A stretch of DNA of 7,462 nt, taken from assembly GCA_902782505.1 (NCBI GenBank), contig CACZNO010000046.1:1-7462 (forward strand), in the 5' to 3' direction. A program made the translations under genes and the position numbers. The stretch comes from an uncultured Erysipelotrichaceae bacterium. Lineage in GTDB: Bacteria; Bacillota_I; Bacilli_A; Erysipelotrichales; Erysipelotrichaceae. Numbering within the stretch: the stretch's first letter is position 1; each line of letters begins with the position of its first letter. The notes below the pieces were generated by a model. The model did no database searches. It worked only from the letters and a program-made list of their open reading frames with translations, and had not been told where the DNA came from. Shown here one piece after another: positions 1 to 5,409 of this stretch.

Positions 1-7
1 CCGCCAT
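1..7 (-). CDS. start of a leftward gene that continues beyond the left edge
   Basis: On the minus strand an AGGAGG (18-13) lies 5 nt before ATG (7-5), followed by GCG, so a gene beginning Met-Ala probably starts here and leaves the window. Only the start codon and a few bases are visible, so the product cannot be named. The ribosome binding site follows directly after the T-run of an intrinsic terminator, with no room for a promoter between them. Its transcript must therefore read through that terminator, or the gene must be expressed from a promoter on the other side of it. Confidence rests only on the Shine-Dalgarno match, its spacing and the position after the terminator. Confidence 0.5.
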
Positions 8-22
8 AATGCCCTCCTGCAG

Positions 23-47
23 AAAAAAACCTGCCGTGCCGGCAGGT
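23..47 (-). terminator. intrinsic terminator, possibly an attenuator of the left-edge gene
   Basis: Read on the minus strand this is ACCTGCCG-GCA-CGGCAGGT followed by six more T. The 8-bp stem is perfect, with a 3-nt loop and a canonical T-run. On the plus strand the hairpin is followed by a mixed sequence, so the terminator acts leftward. No convincing long leftward gene ends just before it, only the doubtful 52-aa ORF. The next leftward ribosome binding site begins 5 nt after the T-run. That position is typical of transcription attenuators and riboswitch expression platforms. Confidence 0.8.
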
Positions 48-59
48 GCAAATGTTCTC

Positions 60-218
60 TCATACGCTGAAAACGCGTTTCACATTGCGAATCTTGCCGG
101 TCTCTCTGTACCGTCTTAAAAATTCACGGGAACAGTATCTCGTACTGTTGTGATAAAGATAGTCCATTTTCCGGAACTTGTAAAGCCTTTTTCGAAAGAT
201 TTCACACAGATTTTTCAT
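60..218 (-). CDS. possible 52-aa basic small protein
   Basis: An ATG-to-TGA reading frame on the minus strand encodes 52 residues beginning MKNLCEIFRKRLYKFRKMDY and ending RVFSV. It is rich in Arg and Lys, has two Cys and no obvious membrane segment. It ends 12 nt before the terminator stem, as a real small gene might. Against it, the GAGG before the ATG is only 1 nt away, too close for a normal ribosome binding site, and a candidate leftward promoter lies inside the frame. The strong AAGGAGG at 257-251 serves no well-placed ATG. A 16-codon frame starting at ATG 265 overlaps the start by ATGA, which would permit translational coupling. I recognise no family; it may simply be leader RNA. Confidence 0.28.
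   Translation of the reverse strand: MKNLCEIFRKRLYKFRKMDYLYHNSTRYCSREFLRRYRETGKIRNVKRVFSV
131..149. repeat. perfect 7-bp inverted repeat, operator or leader hairpin
   Basis: AACAGTA-TCTCG-TACTGTT: two perfect 7-bp arms around a 5-nt centre. It begins about where the candidate leftward promoter (-10 at 161-156) would start transcription. It could be a repressor operator at +1 to +19 or a 5' hairpin of the leader RNA. The two roles cannot be separated from sequence alone. Confidence 0.4.
156..184 (-). promoter_or_regulatory. candidate leftward sigma-A promoter
   Basis: On the minus strand, TTTACA (184-179) matches TTGACA at 5 of 6 positions. It is followed after exactly 17 nt by TATCTT (161-156), which matches TATAAT at 4 of 6. 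Transcription would start near 149 and give a leader of roughly 140 nt before the left-edge ATG at 7, including the inverted repeat 131-149 and the terminator 23-47. It lies inside the doubtful 52-aa ORF, so the promoter and that ORF are competing explanations. Confidence 0.4.
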
Positions 219-285
219 GCCTCAAAAATCAAGAATATACAAAAAAATATCCTCCTTTTTTCCATGCGTCCGATTTTTAAAGGAC

Positions 286-291
286 TATAAT
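286..291 (+). promoter_or_regulatory. consensus -10 box for the rightward gene pair
   Basis: A perfect TATAAT lies about 55 nt upstream of the 346 start codon, so transcription would begin near 298 with a short leader. No good -35 hexamer is found 16-19 nt upstream; positions 262-269 read CCATGCGT. The preceding region (222-260) has long A and T runs that could act as an UP-like element. The -10 match and position are good; the missing -35 lowers confidence. Confidence 0.45.
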
Positions 292-345
292 GACCCTTAC
301 GGCATCATGAATACCGTTTGTGCTGACTGAAATGAGGAGGTAAAA

Positions 346-870
346 ATGAAGAAGTTTTTAGCAGCAGCGCTGGCAATGTTCATATTGTTGACCGGCACAA
401 TTACCGACATTCATGCAGACGACAACATGTGCTATTCGTACGAAAACATTGATCCAGAAGACATAGTTAATGTAGAAATCATTGATGATGAAATCTATAT
501 CGATGTTTTAATGACAAATGACATTTATTTCCCCACAGGTGTAGGAAAATGTCCTTCCCCAACGAAGACAACTTATTCCTATGCATCCAAACAAAAACTA
601 GTTGAAATGAAGAATAAAATCAATAACGGGACAGCCGCCACATCAACCATTATCGGGTTCTTAATCGGTTTAGCAAATCCGTATGCAGGTGCAGTCGCAG
701 GGTATTTTTTAAGCAGACCCGGAATGCTCGTCACAGCTATTGATGATGCCCTTACGTATAGGAACAAAGAAAACTACACGATAAGAACCACTTATACGTG
801 TGAGGATTCCTATCAAGGCAATCGGGGATGGGTATATAGGTATAAAGTGGACAGCATCTATATTTACTAA
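346..870 (+). CDS. Sec-exported protein with glycine-zipper-like hydrophobic segment, bacteriocin- or toxin-like
   Basis: A 174-aa protein with a classical signal peptide: Lys-Lys at 2-3, a hydrophobic core at about 5-16, and a likely cleavage after IHA (22-24), leaving about 150 mature residues. The mature N-terminus is acidic (Asp/Glu-rich, about 25-60). A hydrophobic Gly/Ala-rich stretch at about 99-123 contains two GxxxG motifs (G104-G108 and G115-G119), which suits helix packing in a membrane. The tail (about 137-174) is Tyr-rich. Cysteines are at 29, 69 and 152. GAGGAGG (334-340) sits 5 nt before the ATG. It is followed after 23 nt by a small membrane protein. The gene is much more AT-rich than the leftward block. 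I do not recognise the family. An exported pore-forming peptide or bacteriocin precursor is the best guess; a surface or host-interaction protein is equally possible. Confidence 0.85.
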   Translation: MKKFLAAALAMFILLTGTITDIHADDNMCYSYENIDPEDIVNVEIIDDEIYIDVLMTNDIYFPTGVGKCPSPTKTTYSYASKQKLVEMKNKINNGTAATSTIIGFLIGLANPYAGAVAGYFLSRPGMLVTAIDDALTYRNKENYTIRTTYTCEDSYQGNRGWVYRYKVDSIYIY

Positions 871-893
871 TTGGCAGGTAATAGGAGATTATT

Positions 894-1199
894 ATGAATA
901 ACTTATTAAGCAAATTAACACCATTCCAGAAACGAAAGCTTTTAGCATTCATTTTCGGAGTGCTATTTATTGGCGCAATTCATTTGTTCGTCAAAGATGA
1001 AGGTTGGAAGTATTTTCTATCCTGTGCAATTGTCTTGATATTAGCCATTATCTTCAGTGCAGGCAATTATTTATTGTATGGAATTATTACTGTCTTTTTT
1101 CTGGCAGTTATATATGTGCAAAAAGATGATCCAAATCAATGGTTATGGCTGCCCTACCTTGTCACATTAGGATACTGGGCTTTCAAACCGGAAAACTGA
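894..1199 (+). CDS. small multi-pass membrane protein, candidate immunity partner
   Basis: A 101-aa, strongly hydrophobic protein. A short basic N-terminus (about 1-15, QKRK at 12-15) precedes likely membrane helices at about 16-33, 38-55 and 58-75, with a possible fourth Trp-rich segment at 82-97. AGGAG (883-887) lies 6 nt before the ATG, and the gene follows the exported protein by 23 nt, so the two are very likely cotranscribed and share the terminator at 1222-1251. Small integral membrane proteins encoded directly after a secreted bacteriocin often confer self-immunity. That role here is inference from position and topology; no family motif is recognised. Base composition is strongly AT-rich, like its partner and unlike the leftward genes. 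Confidence 0.8.
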   Translation: MNNLLSKLTPFQKRKLLAFIFGVLFIGAIHLFVKDEGWKYFLSCAIVLILAIIFSAGNYLLYGIITVFFLAVIYVQKDDPNQWLWLPYLVTLGYWAFKPEN

Positions 1200-1221
1200 A
1201 ATCAGTTATAAATAAAGTTAA

Positions 1222-1251
1222 GCCGCCGGACTGACTGCCCGGCGGTTTTTT
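1222..1251 (+). terminator. intrinsic terminator of the rightward pair, shared convergently
   Basis: CCGCCGG (1223-1229) pairs with CCGGCGG (1239-1245) around a 9-nt loop, followed by six T (1246-1251). It begins 22 nt after the stop of the 101-aa gene. The leftward response regulator's TAA (1252-1250) lies in the T-run. In the leftward direction the hairpin is followed by the T-rich CTTAACTTTATTT, so it may also end that operon, though less strongly. Confidence 0.9.
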
Positions 1252-2359
1252 ATGATTCGTCCGTTCTGTCCGGAATGATCAGACCGCTTTCCCTGGCCCG
1301 GACCGCCAATTCCGTACGGGACCGGTATCCCGTTTTCATCAGCATATTCGCAATGTGATACTTTACGGTTGCGGGGGACAGATACAGTTTTTTCCCGATT
1401 TCCTGGTTGGAGGAACCGCTCATGAGCTCGCGGAGAATGCTGAGTTCCCGGTCCGTCAATTCATAACTCGACGCGGTGCCAAGCTGCACCTCCGGGGTCG
1501 TATCCGGATAAATCGATTCGCCGCTCATCGTCCGGTCCATCACTTCCAGGATCGGCGTCTCGTTTTCTTCCTTATACCAGAAACTGTCCACACCTGCCTG
1601 ACGCGCACGGTCCAGATAAGTTACTTCCGGCATGGAGGTCACAATGATGATCTTGATTTTGGGAAATGCCTTCTTGATCCGCGCGGAAGCTTCCAGTCCG
1701 CTGGCGCCGCGGTCGGTGACTACGTCCATCAAAATCAGATCGACGTTTCCCTGCGCGGCATAAAAGTACGCCGCGTCCGCATTGCGCAGTGAGTACGCCA
1801 GTTCATATCTCCCGCTTTGACGGATATGCGACTCAAATACCTGCCGGGGCAATTCCTGGTCTTCCACCACCATGACCCGCACTTTTTCCCCGTGTTCCGG
1901 CTCATCGCAATACACGATACGGCCGGGTTCTCCCGCTGTTTCCTCGAGACCTCGCAAAGCCCGGTCGCACGCTTGGGACAGGTTGCGCTGGACAAAACGC
2001 ACGGCGCAGATGCCGGATGTAATCTTGCGGCCGCTCTCCGTGATCCAGGATGCCGCGTTCCGCAGTTTTTCGCAAAGATCCGTCATTTCCTCCCGGCTTT
2101 TCAGCCCCCGGAATACGATCCGGTAAATCCCGTCGGCGAACCGGCTGATCCAAACGTTGTCCGAAATAAACGGCAGAAGGCATTCGCCGGTCTTCCGGTA
2201 AATCGCTTCGGCTTTTTCATACCCGACAAGGGAACGGATCTTTGAAAACCGGTCGATTTCCAAAAGAGCCGCGGCGTTGTACGAACCTGCCGGAAAGAAA
2301 TCCTTCTGTGCCGCGCAATACTGATCCAGTTCGGTTTTTTCCCAGATGTTTTGTTTCAT
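1250..2359 (-). CDS. response regulator: degenerate GGDEF-like domain, receiver, LuxR-type HTH
   Basis: A 369-aa DNA-binding response regulator. Residues about 28-150 resemble a GGDEF fold: EIDRF at 34-38 matches the usual D-x-D-x-F region, and RF-ADGIY at 73-79 lies where R-x-GGDEF should be. The catalytic signature is therefore lost and cyclase activity is not expected. Residues 160-280 form a receiver domain with acidic pair E166-D167, phospho-acceptor D212 (LILMD), T241 and K263. Residues 300-360 form a NarL/FixJ-type HTH (LTDRE at 301, then SNQEIGKKL and SPATVKYHI). NarL-type regulators normally begin with the receiver and have about 210 residues, so the N-terminal extension is unusual. 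The ATG overlaps the kinase stop by 4 nt (ATGA); GGAG is 11 nt upstream, so translation probably depends on coupling. Its cognate kinase is the preceding gene. Target promoters are not visible. Confidence 0.93.
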   Translation of the reverse strand: MKQNIWEKTELDQYCAAQKDFFPAGSYNAAALLEIDRFSKIRSLVGYEKAEAIYRKTGECLLPFISDNVWISRFADGIYRIVFRGLKSREEMTDLCEKLRNAASWITESGRKITSGICAVRFVQRNLSQACDRALRGLEETAGEPGRIVYCDEPEHGEKVRVMVVEDQELPRQVFESHIRQSGRYELAYSLRNADAAYFYAAQGNVDLILMDVVTDRGASGLEASARIKKAFPKIKIIIVTSMPEVTYLDRARQAGVDSFWYKEENETPILEVMDRTMSGESIYPDTTPEVQLGTASSYELTDRELSILRELMSGSSNQEIGKKLYLSPATVKYHIANMLMKTGYRSRTELAVRARESGLIIPDRTDES

Positions 2360-3657
2360 GATTTCCGGATCTCCTTTCTCTTCGCGAAGCGGATCACCAC
2401 GCAGAATTCCGGATCGGTTTCGATATTCATCGCACCGCCCATGGACTCTGTCTTATTGCGGATGTAGGTCAGTCCGCCCGCTTCTTTCACCGTTCCTTCC
2501 GGCTTTTTTCCGTCGTTACAGAAACGGATGATGTATTGGTTCTGATCTTCAAGCACCGAGATCTTCAGGGTCGACGCGTTGCCGTGCCGGTACGCGTTCA
2601 GAAGGCACTCCATCGCCGCCACCAGGAAGACTCTTTCCTCGTCCTTTCCTTCGGGTAAGGTTCCCTCGGTTTCGATTTTCACGCCGATCGATGCCGCCGC
2701 TTCCGTTAATTCGCTGAGCACATCCGCGGATTCGGGTTTCGTGTTCTTTCCGAGCAACGGCTGAATGGCCTTCCATCCTTCGAGAATCTCTTCTTTTTTC
2801 TCCCGGTACGTCCCGTCCGTCAATGCCCGTTTTGTCTGGTAGATCATCCGCCCCATCAGATCGTGGAACCGGATCTTGGTTTCCAGAATCTCCTTTTCAA
2901 TGGTCGTCTTTTCCACCAGGGCACTGAATTCCTTCAGACGCCGGTTCAAGTCCTGTTGGCGTTCGATTTCGGTGCGCAGTTCCTGTGTTAATTCGTATTC
3001 TCCCGTCACATCCGAACCGGTGATTTCGATAAGGGGCGTATCCTCCAGGGTATGTGTATACCGCCGGAAGGAATACACTTTTTTGTCTTCCGTCTCGAAT
3101 AAAGGAAGATCACCGGTCTGGATCCTGCGGGAATGAGGTCCTGTATTTCCTTCCCTTATCCAATTCCAGAATTCGATTCCGTTGGAGATCGTACGTCCGA
3201 AAATCCGGTAGGCCATACGGTCCATGATCGGGTTGACAAGCTTACAGGTACCGTCTTCGTAATAGAAACAGATGCCGACCGACAAAGCGTCGAAACTCTC
3301 CTTGACCGACATCGGCGTAATGCGCTTTTTCCGGTACTGGATATTCCGGTACACCATGACGCTCAATAAAACCGCGGCAGTAACCAGGAAAATCCATACG
3401 CCCGTCATCGGAAGATTTCGGCAGAGTTTCATAAACGGCGAATCCGTATAACCGGAGAGTTTATATTCCCGCGCCAGAATAAAGACCGCGTGATTCAGCA
3501 CGAACAACAGGATCTCCGCACAAAGGACCAAGGGGTTCTTGCGCTGATGAATTTCCAGTAACGCTCCGCATACCGCCAGCAAAAACACGGTCAGTAGACC
3601 CGCGGTAAACACCCAGATCCATTCCGACTGGGACGCTAAGAATTCATACATCGTCAT
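2356..3657 (-). CDS. membrane PAS-domain sensor histidine kinase
   Basis: A 433-aa histidine kinase. Three membrane helices are likely at about 15-35, 43-62 and 86-104. A PAS-like sensor region follows at about 118-220, then a coiled coil at about 220-260. The H-box is KIRFHDLMG with phospho-acceptor H265 followed by D266. In the ATPase domain, the N-box is ECLLNAYRHGNA (350-361, N354), a D-x-G-like motif is NDG (381-383), and G-box sequences are GGL (394-396) and SMGGAM (405-410). The HD-type H-box and short ATP lid resemble NarX/LiaS-like kinases that work with LuxR-type regulators. AAGGAGG lies 6 nt before the ATG. It overlaps both neighbours by 4 nt (ATGA), so receptor, kinase and regulator are coupled. 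It should autophosphorylate at H265 and transfer phosphate to D212 of the regulator. The signal is unknown. Confidence 0.93.
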   Translation of the reverse strand: MTMYEFLASQSEWIWVFTAGLLTVFLLAVCGALLEIHQRKNPLVLCAEILLFVLNHAVFILAREYKLSGYTDSPFMKLCRNLPMTGVWIFLVTAAVLLSVMVYRNIQYRKKRITPMSVKESFDALSVGICFYYEDGTCKLVNPIMDRMAYRIFGRTISNGIEFWNWIREGNTGPHSRRIQTGDLPLFETEDKKVYSFRRYTHTLEDTPLIEITGSDVTGEYELTQELRTEIERQQDLNRRLKEFSALVEKTTIEKEILETKIRFHDLMGRMIYQTKRALTDGTYREKKEEILEGWKAIQPLLGKNTKPESADVLSELTEAAASIGVKIETEGTLPEGKDEERVFLVAAMECLLNAYRHGNASTLKISVLEDQNQYIIRFCNDGKKPEGTVKEAGGLTYIRNKTESMGGAMNIETDPEFCVVIRFAKRKEIRKS

Positions 3658-5318
3658 ACGTCGCCTCCTTTCTCTTCAAAGGAGATACGGTAGAGGACGC
3701 TGTCTTCTTCCGTGATCACAAAGACCTTTCCGGTATACGCATTCCGGATTTCTTCGGAAAGAGGCACGCCGGGCCGGGACAGCCCGATTTCCGCCAGGAA
3801 TGTCAGCGGACCGGTTTTCGAAGCGCGCACCATCACGGCTGTCATATCCTCCAGATGGTGTAATACGATTTTTTCGAAGAGATCAAACGCTTCCAGGATC
3901 TGATCACCGGGTGCCGTTTCCTGGTTTTCCATGTCCACATGCGCAGCGACGCTGAACAATTCGAGATTGTCCAAGGTTTCCTTGACTGATAAAAGGAGTT
4001 CCTTCACCGGAATTTCTTCTTTCCGGTCCGAAATCAGGCGCAGATTGACCCGGCGCTTGATGAAGGTTCCGTACACCGTCACCATGACCCATTGGCGGTA
4101 CATTTCCTCTTCGTCGTCGGAAAGATGATTTAAAATCTCCGCGGTCTTGGAGGAATCTTCCGCGATGGATTCCGCAATCGTGTCGTATAAACGGTTTTGG
4201 GTGATGTACTGGATCTGTTGTTCGGCGACTTTGTTTTCTTCCGTCAACAGTTCGTTGTCATCCAGAAGACGGTCGCGCAGTTTCTGAAGGATCCTGCGCG
4301 TCTGGTTCAGCGAGGTAACATCCTCGTACCAGTAAACTCTTCCTCCCGGGATCTTCTCGGAGCGCACAAGGGTGTTTTCATCGGCGTAATACGGTTTATC
4401 CCTGGCGGCTTCCATTTCCTCTTCGGAAAGAAGGCGCTGGTTCTGGGAAACCCAGAAAGCGTCCCCTTTTTCATCGGTGATCGTGAGGCTGACCGCGGAA
4501 AGCGGTAATAACGCCTCGTATCCGCTGTTGGAGGGAATAAACCCGATCCGGATACAGGATTCTACATACAACAGGATCGCAAAACAGAAGACCTCCTGGA
4601 ACTGGACCCGGAACAGCCCGAACACCGACGGTGCGTCCGACCCCAGGAATCCCTGCAGGAGGGAATACAGCGGATATATCAACAAAACCGTCACCGGCAC
4701 CCAGATCCACTTTTTGCGCGCCATGTTTCCGCATTCCCGGAAATACCGTACAAACGATGAAAACAACAGAACCGTGATCCAGACGTAAATGAGATAATAG
4801 CCGAATCCGTGGGTATACACGCCTCCGTTCACGATGATGTAGGGACCTTCAAATCCGAATACCGTGCGGTGAAGATCGTTGGTCAGAACATACAGGCACA
4901 AAAGACCGGCCGGCACGCCTAACCAGATCTTCTTTCCGACCGGGTTTTGATGAGGATGTTCCCCGATACAAAGCGACGCGTAATATACCATCAAAGGAAT
5001 CAGGATCAGCGGTATGTAATACAGATACCAGAAGAAATGATCGTAATACGAGTCCTTCCGCATCACTTCGTAGCGCAGGGTGCTGAGCGCGAACAGTACT
5101 GTCATGAGTACCGCCGCCGCCATCAAGACCCGGCGCATCGTTTTCGGTACGATTCTCTTGCGGATCGTAAAAGCCCAATAAACACAAACCACGGCTTCCG
5201 CGGCGGTCGCGGGCACTTCCAGCCGCATTCCCTCGTACTTGAAGCCGATTTTAAACAGCCATAGAAAAACAATGACCAGAAGAAACGCTTTGATGACACT
5301 CCGTGGTTTGATGCGCAT
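3654..5318 (-). CDS. multi-TM receptor with kinase-like but catalytically degenerate C-terminus
   Basis: A 554-aa protein with seven or eight membrane helices (about 8-22, 38-52, 63-80, 97-115, 131-146, 172-190, 204-222, 240-256). The layout resembles the 7TM N-terminus of HisKA_7TM-type kinases. A PAS-like region follows at about 268-337, then a coiled coil (about 335-372) and a helical DHp-like region from NRLYD (375-379). No histidine sits where an H-box is expected. The C-terminal part (about 435-554) has the length of an ATPase domain but no N-box asparagine or glycine-rich G-boxes. It is thus probably a receptor or pseudokinase acting through the intact kinase encoded next, whose start it overlaps by 4 nt. 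I chose ATG 5318 because GGAG lies 6 nt upstream. The longer frame to TTG 5348 has no ribosome binding site and would begin inside the hairpin 5346-5392. Confidence 0.88.
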   Translation of the reverse strand: MRIKPRSVIKAFLLVIVFLWLFKIGFKYEGMRLEVPATAAEAVVCVYWAFTIRKRIVPKTMRRVLMAAAVLMTVLFALSTLRYEVMRKDSYYDHFFWYLYYIPLILIPLMVYYASLCIGEHPHQNPVGKKIWLGVPAGLLCLYVLTNDLHRTVFGFEGPYIIVNGGVYTHGFGYYLIYVWITVLLFSSFVRYFRECGNMARKKWIWVPVTVLLIYPLYSLLQGFLGSDAPSVFGLFRVQFQEVFCFAILLYVESCIRIGFIPSNSGYEALLPLSAVSLTITDEKGDAFWVSQNQRLLSEEEMEAARDKPYYADENTLVRSEKIPGGRVYWYEDVTSLNQTRRILQKLRDRLLDDNELLTEENKVAEQQIQYITQNRLYDTIAESIAEDSSKTAEILNHLSDDEEEMYRQWVMVTVYGTFIKRRVNLRLISDRKEEIPVKELLLSVKETLDNLELFSVAAHVDMENQETAPGDQILEAFDLFEKIVLHHLEDMTAVMVRASKTGPLTFLAEIGLSRPGVPLSEEIRNAYTGKVFVITEEDSVLYRISFEEKGGDV

Positions 5319-5324
5319 AGTTCT

Positions 5325-5328
5325 CTCC
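5325..5328 (-). promoter_or_regulatory. ribosome binding site that sets the receptor start
   Basis: On the minus strand GGAG (5328-5325), within ACGGAGAGAACT, is 6 nt before ATG 5318. Upstream in-frame candidates (TTG 5348, ATG 5339, ATG 5336) have no purine-rich site before them, so translation should begin at 5318. Confidence 0.7.
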
Positions 5329-5345
5329 GTTATCATCATAAAACA

Positions 5346-5392
5346 CAAACAGGTTTTTCATCCACTCTCCAACCGGATAAAAAACCTGTTTG
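5346..5392 (-). terminator. long hairpin between the ABC permease and the receptor gene
   Basis: A 13-bp arm CAAACAGGTTTTT (5346-5358) pairs with AAAAACCTGTTTG (5380-5392). Inside it ATCC (5360-5363) pairs with GGAT (5375-5378), around an 11-nt loop. The position between the two stems (5359/5379) is a C-A mismatch in plus-strand RNA but a G-U wobble in minus-strand RNA, so the leftward transcript can form an uninterrupted 18-bp stem. The 3' side reads TGTTTTATG, not a clean T-run. It starts 17 nt after the permease stop and ends before the receptor ribosome binding site. It may be a partial terminator that lowers expression of the sensor genes relative to the transporter, or an mRNA stability or processing element. 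Confidence 0.6.
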
Positions 5393-5409
5393 ATTTCGTT
5401 CTTTGAAGT

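Noticed and set aside
1..345. T-box riboswitch in the left leader
   Set aside because: The conserved T-box antiterminator sequence (AGGGTGGNACCGCG-like) is absent, although the terminator position would fit.
1355..2245. Two plus-strand frames of 145 and 142 aa
   Set aside because: Both are antisense to the response regulator, whose receiver and HTH motifs are clear. Their composition and lack of motifs mark them as shadows.
2356..2359. Frameshift between kinase and response regulator
   Set aside because: The 4-nt ATGA overlap joins two complete proteins, each with intact ends and domains. This is translational coupling, not a broken gene.
5319..5348. N-terminal extension of the receptor gene to TTG 5348
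   Set aside because: It has no ribosome binding site and would start within the long hairpin. ATG 5318 has a well-placed GGAG and gives a typical basic N-terminus before the first membrane helix.
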